From NCBI GenBank assembly GCA_902796925.1, contig CADBQW010000017.1, forward strand, positions 1-48,985: a stretch of 48,985 bases of DNA. Reading direction: 5' to 3'. Below, piece after piece: positions 1 to 8,693 of this stretch. Origin of the DNA: an uncultured bacterium (GTDB lineage Bacteria; Cyanobacteriota; Vampirovibrionia; Gastranaerophilales; Gastranaerophilaceae). Every line of letters begins with the position of its first letter. The stretch's first letter is position 1. The position numbers and the translations under genes are program-made. The notes below the pieces were generated by a model, which worked only from the letters and a program-made list of their open reading frames with translations, was not told the DNA's origin and did not search any database.

Positions 1-1034
1 AAACCAATTTCAACTTCGTCACTATCAATATTTTTTAAGGCTTCCAAAACATATTTATAGTTAAATGCGATAGTTAAATCTTCCGCATTATAATCGATGT
101 CTATTTTTTCTTCAGATTTACCGGTTTCAGGAGTATCGCCGGTAAGGGTCAAAACATTATTCGCAAATTCCATCTTGACAATTGATGTTTTTTCGTTAAC
201 CAATATTGCAACACGTTCCAAAGCAGATATCATTTGGGAAACATTTACAATCGCTTTTTTAGGACTATCTTGCGGAATTAGTTGATTATACTTAGGAAAT
301 TGTCCGTCTAAAAGCCTGGATATTGTAGTAGTTTTTTGTGTTTTTAGTATTATTTTCTTGTCTTCCGGATAAATTTTCACTGTTTCATCATCAACGAATG
401 CACTCATCTTTATAAATTCGTTTAGAGTTTTAGAAGGGATAAGCAATTGAGTTGATTTTTGATCTTTATTTGAAATTTTTTCTCTCACTCTGGCAAGTCT
501 GTTTCCGTCTGTCGAAGCTATTTCTAAAATTTCATCTGAAATATTGCATACGATACCGGATAATAAATTGCTAATTTCGTATCCTGCAGCAGCAAAACCT
601 GCCTGTTTTACAGCTTTTACAAAAGGTTTCAATTCAATTTCAAATCCATTTTCCTCATTAACTTCAACATTCATAGAATCAACAGGAAATTCATTTGCAG
701 ATATCCCCATAAGATCAAATTTTGAATTTTTGCATGATATTTTAACCACTGAAGCCTCGTCGGATTCAAATGAAATTAGATTATCTGCAAGTTTTGAAAC
801 TATACTATCCAATTTGGTAGAAGGTAATGTAATTTTACCTTGTTCTTCGACTTGAGCATCGACGGTTGCAATAACAGTGTAATCCAGATCCGTTGCAACA
901 AGTTTTATAGAATTTGAATCTGTTGTTTCAATTAAAATATTGAGCAGAACCGGCTGGAGGGCTTTCACTGATGTTGCACGTTCAACAATTTTAATCCCAT
1001 TATATAAATCTTCTTTTTTTACTACAAATTTCAT
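1..1034 (-). CDS. dnaN: DNA polymerase III beta subunit (sliding clamp), 3' end off the left edge
   Basis: The reverse strand reads from ATG (cat at 1032-1034) without a stop to the left edge, giving 344 codons. The protein begins MKFVVKKEDLYNGIKIVER and shows the three-domain clamp pattern: an N-terminal domain with ATDLDYTV, a middle domain containing STDGNRLARVR, and a C-terminal domain starting near FNYKYVLEAL. The usual length is about 365-380 residues, so only some 20-30 C-terminal residues are missing. The clamp encircles DNA and tethers the replicative polymerase. An AAAGGAG ribosome binding site lies 9 nt before the ATG, which fixes the start. The gene is divergent from the ATPase/HNH pair, and no dnaA or recF is seen on the visible side. 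Confidence 0.95.
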   Translation of the reverse strand, partial: MKFVVKKEDLYNGIKIVERATSVKALQPVLLNILIETTDSNSIKLVATDLDYTVIATVDAQVEEQGKITLPSTKLDSIVSKLADNLISFESDEASVVKISCKNSKFDLMGISANEFPVDSMNVEVNEENGFEIELKPFVKAVKQAGFAAAGYEISNLLSGIVCNISDEILEIASTDGNRLARVREKISNKDQKSTQLLIPSKTLNEFIKMSAFVDDETVKIYPEDKKIILKTQKTTTISRLLDGQFPKYNQLIPQDSPKKAIVNVSQMISALERVAILVNEKTSIVKMEFANNVLTLTGDTPETGKSEEKIDIDYNAEDLTIAFNYKYVLEALKNIDSDEVEIG

Positions 1035-1061
1035 AATCCCTACTCCTTTTCTTTTAACAAA

Positions 1062-1090
1062 ATTATATTAATAAAAAACACTAAAGTAAA
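1062..1090 (-). promoter_or_regulatory. Predicted sigma70-type promoter of dnaN
   Basis: Reading the minus strand, TTTACT (1090-1085), a 17-nt spacer and a perfect TATAAT (1067-1062) precede dnaN. The predicted transcript start near 1055 leaves a 5' leader of about 20 nt that still contains the AAAGGAG site. Prediction by eye only. Confidence 0.6.
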
Positions 1091-1216
1091 GTCTTTGTTA
1101 AGTATATATTCTTTATGCATTGTAAAAATTTATAGTTGGTTGTAAAATATTACAACATTTGATACATTTTTTGATATTTTATCGGCATAGTTATCTTTGG
1201 AGTTTGCAAATACAGA

Positions 1217-2230
1217 ATGGGAAGTAATTTAAAATTAATATATATTTGGATTAAGAGTCACAAAAATATAAAACGTTTATCTATACATTTATCGGGAGAA
1301 TACAACTTTAAAATAAGACCGTTCGAAGGACATTTTTTGTTAATGGCTTTTCAAGTAAAGGATTATGTTAGAAATCCTATTTTTGAAGAAAAATATAACT
1401 TTATTTGTGTAACAGGGAATATGGGAGTAGGTAAATCTGCCCTGTTGGATGCTTTATGTTCTGAAAATGTACAAAAGTTGTTAATATATCAAGATATCAA
1501 AACTAGAAAACTTTATTATGTGTCAAATGTCAATGTTACAGTACCTACTTTTATCCAAAAAATTCAAGGCTATCCATCATTTAAATATATTTCGGAAGGA
1601 ACTTTAGCTAAAACAGTATATTCCCCGGCGGATGCCTTATTAAGTACCGGGGAGAGAAATTTGGGAAGATTTAATAAAACTCTTGATAGATATTTTGCTA
1701 ACGGTGAAACTAACTTATGTATAGATGCTATTGACGGAAATTTCCCTCCTAAAATTCAGATGGAATTGATATACAACATAATAAATAATATCAAAAAGTA
1801 TGGATTTAATTTTGCATATAATATTTTTATAGTTACGTACTCTCCGTTTATAATTTCGGATTTTCCAAGAGAACGAGTTTTAAATATCGGTGTGTCCCCC
1901 GGCGGAAATCCGAAACTTGTAAGTAACATAAATAGTCTGGAAAGTATTTATTCAGATACCTTTGCAGGGAATATTCATTCAATTATATCAGATTGTTTTG
2001 AGATAGACGATATAATGGGAAAATATGCGCAATCAAGAATTCAAGATGTAATTATTTTCTTGAACAATAAAAAATTGCCGACTTCAATGCGTATTCAAAC
2101 AGAAATTGATTCTGATGAAAAGGCTAAAATGGTTATTGATTCTATCGGAGAAAAAATTTTGAATAAAATATTATACAAACAGTATGCTAGGAGTTTAAAG
2201 GTTGCAAAAGATAAACAACAAAAACTTTGA
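1217..2230 (+). CDS. AAA/ABC-type ATPase of a Septu-like (PtuA-like) defence pair, compact and degenerate
   Basis: This 337-aa protein starts LKLIYIWIKSHKNIKRL, the N-terminal strand typical of AAA_21/OLD-like ATPases found beside HNH nucleases. Walker A is GNMGVGKS (67-74), the ABC-like signature is LSTGE (142-146) and Walker B ends LCIDAID (167-173). The Asp is therefore followed by Ala171, where the catalytic Glu is expected. The usual switch histidine of THSP is Tyr208 in VTYSPFIISDFP. Only about 70 residues separate Walker A from the signature, much shorter than in usual PtuA-like proteins. The C-terminal part (FAGNIHSIISDCFEIDD) matches the family pattern. It overlaps the HNH gene by 29 nt. 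ATP binding looks possible; hydrolysis is doubtful. Family assignment is by motif, not by search. Confidence 0.78.
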   Translation: MGSNLKLIYIWIKSHKNIKRLSIHLSGEYNFKIRPFEGHFLLMAFQVKDYVRNPIFEEKYNFICVTGNMGVGKSALLDALCSENVQKLLIYQDIKTRKLYYVSNVNVTVPTFIQKIQGYPSFKYISEGTLAKTVYSPADALLSTGERNLGRFNKTLDRYFANGETNLCIDAIDGNFPPKIQMELIYNIINNIKKYGFNFAYNIFIVTYSPFIISDFPRERVLNIGVSPGGNPKLVSNINSLESIYSDTFAGNIHSIISDCFEIDDIMGKYAQSRIQDVIIFLNNKKLPTSMRIQTEIDSDEKAKMVIDSIGEKILNKILYKQYARSLKVAKDKQQKL

Positions 2231-3173
2231 AAAAGCCAAGATTGCATTCAAGAATTATATTGATAGTAAAAATATAAAAGAGAAGTTAGCACAAAAACTT
2301 ACCGATATAAGTACTTGTTATCCGGGTGTTTTTTCAAAAGAAATAAATTATATTATAGATAATTTGGAGAATTTGTTCTATGCAGATGAAGCTTTTATAA
2401 AACAATCGGTAGAAACTCTTTCAGAATTAAATAAAGAAATGCTAACAACGAGAGAGCATATAAATGATAATAATAAAAAACAGTGTGTAGCCTATGAAAT
2501 CAGAAAAATCTTTGAAAATGCATATGAATATTTTTCATACAAAAGATACGGTTCAGCAATAGAATTTGTAGACAGTTTAAACATTGTTGCATGCCCGTAT
2601 TGTAATTTGAACAGTATAATTATATATGATTATAGAGGCTACAAAGTTCGACCGCATTTAGATCACTATTACAGTAAGTCATTATATCCATATCTTGCTT
2701 TGTCATATAGGAATCTTATTCCTTGCTGTCCGGTATGTAATTCCGAGTTAAAAGGCGATAAAGATTTTTGGATAGCACAACATTGTCATCCTTATTTTGA
2801 AAATTTTGATGATATTGCTGAATTTATCGTTGATATTTATTCGCCGTTAATTTTTTCCAATCCAAAAACCCTGCATATTGATTTAGTGTCTAAAAAATAT
2901 AAACAAATATATCAGTTAAAATTAGAAAATATTAAATCTACTTTCAGGTTAAAGATTAGATATAATTCTCGACCTGATTCTATAATAGATGAGTTGTTGA
3001 AAAGGAAAATCTATACACAAGCCTATCAGGATAAATTATACAAACTTTTGAAAAATTGCGGAAATGATATAAGCCCAAAAAAGTTCGACAATGAGTTGAA
3101 AGAATATATTTTTGATGCAAATAAAATTTCAAAATATCCGCTTGCAAAACTGATAAAAGATATTCTTGCCTGA
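2202..3173 (+). CDS. HNH endonuclease of a Septu-like (PtuB-like) defence pair
   Basis: The 323-aa protein has an HNH core between residues 131 and 184: CPYC (131-134), HLDHYYSKS (152-160), NLIP (171-174), CPVC (176-179) and a following NSELKG. The four cysteines would bind zinc, and Asp154/His155 with Asn171 form the nuclease active site. This spacing is that of the nuclease partner of PtuA-type ATPases (TIGR02646-like). The start is TTG at 2202: AGGAG at 2189-2193 lies 8 nt upstream, inside the end of the ATPase gene, so translation is probably coupled. The N-terminal 120 residues are helical and charged. No reverse transcriptase or retron RNA was seen nearby, so a retron-linked form is not supported here. 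Confidence 0.8.
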   Translation: MQKINNKNFEKAKIAFKNYIDSKNIKEKLAQKLTDISTCYPGVFSKEINYIIDNLENLFYADEAFIKQSVETLSELNKEMLTTREHINDNNKKQCVAYEIRKIFENAYEYFSYKRYGSAIEFVDSLNIVACPYCNLNSIIIYDYRGYKVRPHLDHYYSKSLYPYLALSYRNLIPCCPVCNSELKGDKDFWIAQHCHPYFENFDDIAEFIVDIYSPLIFSNPKTLHIDLVSKKYKQIYQLKLENIKSTFRLKIRYNSRPDSIIDELLKRKIYTQAYQDKLYKLLKNCGNDISPKKFDNELKEYIFDANKISKYPLAKLIKDILA

Positions 3174-3303
3174 CAAATACTTTGTCAAAGTTTAGATTTT
3201 TTATAATCTATAAATGTAACAAAAACTTAACAAACAAGTTTTTATGCTAAAGTTTTTTTATAAATATCCGACTATTTAATTGTAAGGAAAAAAGGAATTA
3301 ACA

Positions 3304-3465
3304 ATGGTCAAATTTAATCCCGATATACCAAATGGACAACCAAAATTGGATAAAGATTACTGGAATAAAAACAAACCGAAACAGGAAACCTCTCCTGTAT
3401 TTGAGGTCAATATAAAGGCATCATTTACAAACATGGATAAAATTTCAGTTTTTAAAAAGTCTTAA
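3304..3465 (+). CDS. Small hypothetical protein, 53 aa
   Basis: ATG at 3304 is preceded by a good AAAAGGA ribosome binding site and the frame ends with TAA at 3463. The product begins MVKFNPDIPNGQPKLDKDYW and is rich in Lys, Asn and Pro with no membrane segment or cysteine. An intrinsic terminator follows at 3501-3527, so this looks like a free-standing transcription unit rather than chance. I recognise no family. It sits between the HNH gene and the radical-SAM cluster, and a link to the defence pair cannot be shown. Confidence 0.6.
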   Translation: MVKFNPDIPNGQPKLDKDYWNKNKPKQETSPVFEVNIKASFTNMDKISVFKKS

Positions 3466-3500
3466 TAATAAATTCTTCATTACTTTTCTACGTGTTTTAA

Positions 3501-3527
3501 AAAGAACTCTATTTAGAGTTCTTTTTT
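3501..3527 (+). terminator. Intrinsic terminator after the 53-aa gene
   Basis: AAAGAACTCT (3501-3510), loop ATTT, and AGAGTTCTTT (3515-3524) form a perfect 10-bp stem followed by a T-run to 3527. Confidence 0.85.
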
Positions 3528-3619
3528 ATATAGCTATAGTTTTGAAAAATGTCTTCATTAAACTTTACAGTATGCCTTATTGAAAAATTTATAGTTAAAT
3601 TATTATAAGGGGCATACAT

Positions 3620-3967
3620 ATGACAGATGAAATGAAGCGAAAAGTTATAGATATATTTTCAAATCACAACAACAAGGAGATACCGGAAACTGGAAAAAAT
3701 CAGGTGAAACTTTATGCCGGATTTAATTATGTGAGGATAGATAAAGATACAAACGGTAAAAAATTCAATCGAGAACATCTTTTGAAGTATGCAGAAAAGT
3801 GTCATTATATTGTTCGTGTAATGCGTGAGGTTGGAGGCGAAGTTTTATTGTATAATTATGATGTACCCGGTTCAGATTTGTATAAGTTTTTAAAATCATT
3901 TGAAGATAACAAAATGGATGGTGAAATTATTGAACTGGATAAATATTTTCCGGAGGATTTGGCTTAA
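3620..3967 (+). CDS. Hypothetical protein, 115 aa
   Basis: A soluble, mixed-charge protein (MTDEMKRKVIDIFSNHNNKE at the start) with no signal peptide, membrane segment or cysteine pair. The middle, HYIVRVMREVGGEVLLYNYD, looks like a small alpha/beta fold. A GGGG stretch 7 nt before the ATG may serve as the ribosome binding site. The stop is 2 nt before the radical-SAM gene, and GGAGGA within its last codons probably serves as that gene's ribosome binding site, so the two are likely translated together. No family recognised; position suggests a partner of the radical-SAM/RNase E/G cluster. Confidence 0.7.
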   Translation: MTDEMKRKVIDIFSNHNNKEIPETGKNQVKLYAGFNYVRIDKDTNGKKFNREHLLKYAEKCHYIVRVMREVGGEVLLYNYDVPGSDLYKFLKSFEDNKMDGEIIELDKYFPEDLA

Positions 3968-3969
3968 AT

Positions 3970-6492
3970 ATGAATAGCAAATTTTTTGAAGACTACAGGC
4001 TTAACCTTTTACATTGTGATAAACCCTATCAGTATGTAGGAGGTGAATTCTTATCTGAAAATAAAGATTTTGATAGTGCAAAAGTTAGGGTAGCGCTAGC
4101 GTTTCCGGATAAATATGAAATTGGAATCAGTAATCTTGGGCTAAGAGTTTTGTACGGACAGATTAATAAATGTCCAAACTATATGGCAGATAGGGTTTAC
4201 GCACCCCAGCCGGATTTTGAACCCAAAGAATTGTATGCTTTGGAAAGTAAACGATCCATAAAAGACTTTGATGTAGTTGGGTTTTCATTACAATATGAGA
4301 TGGCATACCCTACTGTATTAAAAATGTTGGAAATGTCAGGAATTCACTACCGTAATGAAGATAGGCGTGATGATGAACCTATAATTATAGCAGGCGGTCC
4401 CTGTACGTTCAATCCGTTGCCTATGTCTGATTTTATTGATGTATTCACAGTTGGGGATGGTGAGGATTCTATAATTGAGATTTGCGAAATTCTAGAAAGA
4501 ACAAAAGGTTTACCTAGAAAAGACAGGATAAAGGCTCTTTGTGAAGGGGAAAATTCCGGTAGATGGTCGAAAATAATAGGAGGTAAGGTAAAAAAGCGAA
4601 TTGCCCAATTAACATATGATAGTGCGCTAAAGAAGTACCCGATACCTTTTTCGACATCTGTTCAGGACAGGGCTGTTATAGAAATTCGTCGCGGGTGTGG
4701 GAGAATGTGTCGTTTTTGCCAGCCGGGACATGTTACTTTACCATTGAGGGAGCGTTCGGCCGAGGATATTATAAAAATAACAAAAGAATTAATAAAAAAT
4801 ACAGGGTATGAAGAATTTTCATTACTTTCGCTTTCTTCAAACGATTATACCAACATAAATCCGGTAGTAAAGGAATTAAATAATTCTTTTTCTGATAAAA
4901 AAATATCGGTATCGTTGCCGAGTCAAAGAATTGATGGGTTTAATCTTGAACTTGCAAAGATGGTTCAGAGTGTCAGAAAATCTACAATGACGCTTGCCCC
5001 AGAAGCCGGGAGTCAAAGATTGCGAGATGTCATAAAGAAAAATATCTCGGATGATGAAATAATAAATGTAATAAAAACCTTATACGAAAATGGGTGGTCA
5101 AGGGTAAAATTATATTTTATTTGCGGATTGCCTACAGAGACTCAGGATGATATGGATGAGATGGCTCACTTATTAGAAAGGATAAAATGGAAGTGTAAAA
5201 ATTTAAAACGTGAAAAAGGGTTGCAACATAGTATGGATTTAACTTGTACACTTTCAATTCTTGTACCTAAACCGTTTACGCCGTTCCAGTGGTGCGGACA
5301 AATGAAAGAAGAAGAAGTTAAAGAACATATTTATAGGCTAAAAGATAAAACAAAACACATAAAGGGGCTAAAAATAAATTATCATGACAGTATAATGTCT
5401 AAGATTGAGGCCGTTCTAACTCGGGGAACAGATATGTTATGTAATTATATTGAATTATTATACCAAAAAGGGTGCTATCTTGATGCCTGGGGTGAATATT
5501 TTAAAGAAGATATATGGAAAGAGGCAGCAAGTGAGTTGAATATAGATTTGGATGGGTTGGCCTCAATGGAATATAAATTAGATGAGGAACTTCCTTGGAA
5601 TTTCATAGATATTGGGGTTAATCAGGAATGGCTTAAAGAGGAATACAGAAAAGCAATGAGTATAAAAACTTCCGATAAAATGCAATTCCAACCTACCTGC
5701 CAACAGCAATGTGTGAATTGCGGGGTTTGCAAAAACTTAAAAGTAAAACGTGTGTTTGATACCCCGTACGAACCAAAACTTGAAAACAAAGTAAAAATTG
5801 AACATGACAATTCAAAGACAAATCGTTTCAGAATTAAACTTACCAAAACAGGTATCTTAAAGTATTTTTCGCATCTTGATTGGCAAAATACATTTTTCAA
5901 GGCAATTCAAAGAACCGGACTTGATGTTGCATATACTCAAGGCTTCAATCCTACAATGAAAATCTCTATGGGTATAGCATTACCGTTGTTTCAAGAAAGT
6001 GTCACGGAGCTTGTTGATATTGATATTTTTGATAATTTGAAAGAAAATGAACTTAAAGATATCATTGAAAAAGTTCTTCCGCAGGGATGCAAAATAATAG
6101 AAGTTAAAGAAATAAAAGAACGTGGTCAAAACTTTAAATCAATTGATACCACTGCACAGTGGGCTGAATATAAAATCGAATTAATAAGAAATTCTAAATT
6201 ACCTCTTTACGAGATTGAAGATTTCGTGTATAATGTAGAAAAGTTTCTCTCTAACGAAGAAATTGTTATCGAAAAGAGAGGTAAAAAAGGTATTACAAAA
6301 ACAACAGATATAAAACAATCCATAAAATCATACAGATTTGAAGATGGAGTTCTGTTCATAGTTTTGAAAACCGGTCAAGGAACATCTATTCCAGCATTAA
6401 GGGCTGATGTATTGATGGAGAATATAATTTCTGGTGTACCCTTCAATATAACAAGAATGAGGTTCTTTGATGAAAATATGAAAGAGTTATAG
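3970..6492 (+). CDS. B12-binding-like radical SAM protein fused to DUF2344 (TIGR03960/TIGR03936)
   Basis: An 840-aa fusion. Residues about 40-180 look like a cobalamin-binding-type Rossmann domain (VGFSLQYEMAYPTVLKML; AGGPCTFNP). The radical SAM domain carries RRGCGRMCRFCQPGH with cysteines 243, 247 and 250 for the 4Fe-4S cluster. A second cysteine group, CQQQCVNCGVC, lies near residue 580. The final ~220 residues are DUF2344 (KYFSHLDW; TQGFNPTMKISMG). This fused architecture is commonly encoded next to ribonuclease E/G, as here with a 20-nt gap. The substrate is unknown; the neighbourhood suggests RNA or ribosome-related modification. The N-terminal domain lacks an obvious DxHxxG cobalamin motif. 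Confidence 0.88.
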   Translation: MNSKFFEDYRLNLLHCDKPYQYVGGEFLSENKDFDSAKVRVALAFPDKYEIGISNLGLRVLYGQINKCPNYMADRVYAPQPDFEPKELYALESKRSIKDFDVVGFSLQYEMAYPTVLKMLEMSGIHYRNEDRRDDEPIIIAGGPCTFNPLPMSDFIDVFTVGDGEDSIIEICEILERTKGLPRKDRIKALCEGENSGRWSKIIGGKVKKRIAQLTYDSALKKYPIPFSTSVQDRAVIEIRRGCGRMCRFCQPGHVTLPLRERSAEDIIKITKELIKNTGYEEFSLLSLSSNDYTNINPVVKELNNSFSDKKISVSLPSQRIDGFNLELAKMVQSVRKSTMTLAPEAGSQRLRDVIKKNISDDEIINVIKTLYENGWSRVKLYFICGLPTETQDDMDEMAHLLERIKWKCKNLKREKGLQHSMDLTCTLSILVPKPFTPFQWCGQMKEEEVKEHIYRLKDKTKHIKGLKINYHDSIMSKIEAVLTRGTDMLCNYIELLYQKGCYLDAWGEYFKEDIWKEAASELNIDLDGLASMEYKLDEELPWNFIDIGVNQEWLKEEYRKAMSIKTSDKMQFQPTCQQQCVNCGVCKNLKVKRVFDTPYEPKLENKVKIEHDNSKTNRFRIKLTKTGILKYFSHLDWQNTFFKAIQRTGLDVAYTQGFNPTMKISMGIALPLFQESVTELVDIDIFDNLKENELKDIIEKVLPQGCKIIEVKEIKERGQNFKSIDTTAQWAEYKIELIRNSKLPLYEIEDFVYNVEKFLSNEEIVIEKRGKKGITKTTDIKQSIKSYRFEDGVLFIVLKTGQGTSIPALRADVLMENIISGVPFNITRMRFFDENMKEL

Positions 6493-6512
6493 TATTTTAT
6501 AAAGGATTAGTT

Positions 6513-8417
6513 ATGGCAAATTTTAACAGAAATCGTAAATTTAATTCAAACAAAAAACAGCAATTACACGTAGAGAACAAGGATAACAAAATAATAATTG
6601 CCGAGCGTGATAATATTGCGGCCGTTTTAGAAAACGGTCGAGTAACTGATTTTTATATTCATCGCGGTGATGTGTTATTAGGTGATGTATATATTGCAAC
6701 GGTCGATAATATTTTACCAAGTATAGATGCGGCATTCGTAAATGTAGGCACTGACAAAATGGGGTTTTTGCACGCTGAAGATGTTATGGGCAAAGGTTCT
6801 TTGAAGGAAAAACTTACTCCGAAACAAAAACTTGTTGTACAAGTAACAAAGGAGCCAACAGGGCATAAAGGTCCGAGGGTTACAACAGAAATAAGTTTGC
6901 CGGGAAGATTTTTGGTATTGATGCCATATGAGACAGGGGTTAGCATAAGCAAAAAAATTGAAAACTCGAGAGAACGTGCAAGATTAAAATCTATTGTAAA
7001 TTTGATAAAACCTGTAGGCGTTGGTGTTATTATAAGGACAGAAGCCGAAGGTCTTTCTGAGGCTGATATCCAAGAAGACTTAGAGATCCTTCTTGAAAAA
7101 TGGAATAATATTATTACTTCAGCAGAGACTCTTGATGCACCAAATCTTGTATACAGAGATCAGGATTTGTTATATAGTGTTATTCGTGAGGCATGTACTG
7201 AAGATACAAGAGAAATTGTAGTAGATACCCCGTTTGCACTAAGTCGTGTTCAGAATATTTTACAAAACTGGCATATGGCTAAGAATGTAAATGTCACTTT
7301 GTATAAAGGTAAAGATCCCGTTCTTGTTGCATACGATATTCATAAAGAAATAAAGGCTGCTCTTAATATCAAGGTTAACCTTCCATCCGGCGGATACCTA
7401 TTTATCCAGCAAACAGAGGCTCTTACGGTTATAGATGTTAACTCAGGTAAATTTATTAGTTCTGCTACTCAAGATGAAACTATCCTAAAAACAAATATCG
7501 AAGCTGTTCATGAAATTGCCCGTCAATTACGTTTAAGGAATATTGGCGGAATGATTATCATCGACTTTATTGATATGATGACAAGAGCTGATAAACTTGC
7601 GATGATGGAAGAATTGGAAATTGCACTTGAACCTGATAAAGCAAAACCTCAAGTAGGTCAGCTTTCTGATTTAGGTTTAGTGGAACTTACCCGTCACAGA
7701 CAAGGGCAGAGTCTATCTGAAATCTTTACAAAGCGTTGCCCTCATTGTCAAGGTAGCGGTTACTTTATGAATGAATTGAATTTCGCAACTCCGACTGCCG
7801 AAGGCGAATACCGTGCTAAGCAGGCAAAAATTAAAATGCCAATAAATAATGGAAACAATAAAACAAAAGATCAACCAAAACCTATAAACGAAGTGGTAGA
7901 AGTCGACGTCGAATCGGAAAAGCAACCTGTTGAAGTAGCGGTTGAAAATCCTTCTGAAGTTGCTCAAAATACTATTGAGCAGAAAAACAGCAGGAAACAG
8001 CGTAACAACAAGTTCAATCGTTCCGGGAAAAATAGAGTCCAAGATGATAACGAAATTTCTCAGGTTGAGGTGAAAAGTTCAGAAACGGAAAAATCTCCTG
8101 TTAATGAGTCAACGCCAATAGCAGAAACTGATGCTGCAAAACCTCAAGAGAACAAACCCGAAAATGAAAAATCCAAAAAACTTCCTCGTAAGGCTAAAAA
8201 AAGCTCAAAAAAAGCTGCGCAAAAAGCAGAAATTGAAATAGAGGTCAAGGAGCTCCCTCAACAAGAACCTGTACAAGAAGTTGTCAAACCTGGCAAAAGA
8301 ACGTCAAGATCAAAAGCAAAAGCTGAAAAAGAAATTGATGATACCGTTATTGATTCGCCGGAAAAGAAACCACGTAAACGCAGAACAACCCAAAAAGAGG
8401 TAAAAGTTGAAGAATAA
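6513..8417 (+). CDS. rng: Ribonuclease E/G family endoribonuclease
   Basis: 634 aa. The S1 RNA-binding domain spans about residues 36-120 (RGDVLLGDVYIATVDNILPS). The catalytic DNase-I-like domain has the two metal-binding aspartates, D308 (TVIDVNSGKF) and D351 (IIIDFIDM). The zinc-link CPHC is at 409-412. Residues ~440-634 form a low-complexity charged tail rich in Lys, Glu, Pro and Gln, resembling the disordered degradosome tail of RNase E more than the short RNase G. The enzyme processes rRNA and mRNA. AAGGA precedes the ATG. The 3' end overlaps the next small gene by 11 nt. Confidence 0.93.
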   Translation: MANFNRNRKFNSNKKQQLHVENKDNKIIIAERDNIAAVLENGRVTDFYIHRGDVLLGDVYIATVDNILPSIDAAFVNVGTDKMGFLHAEDVMGKGSLKEKLTPKQKLVVQVTKEPTGHKGPRVTTEISLPGRFLVLMPYETGVSISKKIENSRERARLKSIVNLIKPVGVGVIIRTEAEGLSEADIQEDLEILLEKWNNIITSAETLDAPNLVYRDQDLLYSVIREACTEDTREIVVDTPFALSRVQNILQNWHMAKNVNVTLYKGKDPVLVAYDIHKEIKAALNIKVNLPSGGYLFIQQTEALTVIDVNSGKFISSATQDETILKTNIEAVHEIARQLRLRNIGGMIIIDFIDMMTRADKLAMMEELEIALEPDKAKPQVGQLSDLGLVELTRHRQGQSLSEIFTKRCPHCQGSGYFMNELNFATPTAEGEYRAKQAKIKMPINNGNNKTKDQPKPINEVVEVDVESEKQPVEVAVENPSEVAQNTIEQKNSRKQRNNKFNRSGKNRVQDDNEISQVEVKSSETEKSPVNESTPIAETDAAKPQENKPENEKSKKLPRKAKKSSKKAAQKAEIEIEVKELPQQEPVQEVVKPGKRTSRSKAKAEKEIDDTVIDSPEKKPRKRRTTQKEVKVEE

Positions 8418-8685
8418 ATTATTTTTAAGCATTAGTACTTTGTATTTAACGACTACAGCAGCTATGGCTGCACCGATTACCTTGAAAAGTGCATTATCCA
8501 AATTCGGTGTAGTTATGGGACTCGTAGCTGCATCTATAATTGTGATTTCGGTTGTACTTTTAATATACAAAAAAGTTAGGCGGCCACAAGTGCAAGAACC
8601 TGAAGTAATACAAGATACAACCTTAAAAACTCCCGAAACTATAGAAGATGCAGTTGGTTTTTATACAATAAAAAATAAATTATAA
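8407..8685 (+). CDS. Small membrane protein, 92 aa, TTG start
   Basis: The frame opens with TTG at 8407, inside the last codons of the RNase E/G gene, with GAGG (8397-8400) 6 nt upstream. The start MKNKLFLSISTLYLTTTAAMA looks like a signal peptide or first hydrophobic segment. A second strong segment (GVVMGLVAASIIVISVVLLIY, about 33-53) is followed by KKVRRP and a short acidic cytoplasmic-type tail. The size and layout resemble single-span accessory subunits, but I recognise no family. It is translationally coupled to the nuclease gene and lies 8 nt before the pilin-like gene. Confidence 0.7.
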   Translation: MKNKLFLSISTLYLTTTAAMAAPITLKSALSKFGVVMGLVAASIIVISVVLLIYKKVRRPQVQEPEVIQDTTLKTPETIEDAVGFYTIKNKL

Positions 8686-8693
8686 GGATATTT

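Noticed and set aside
1-1034. 62-aa and 103-aa plus-strand frames near the left edge
   Set aside because: Antisense to dnaN, which explains the region fully.
1217-3173. Retron-type defence system
   Set aside because: No reverse transcriptase or msr/msd-like repeat is present within several kb; only the ATPase and HNH components are seen.
5622-5900. 92-aa minus-strand frame inside the radical-SAM gene
   Set aside because: It is the complement of a strongly recognised coding region and shows no motif or ribosome site.
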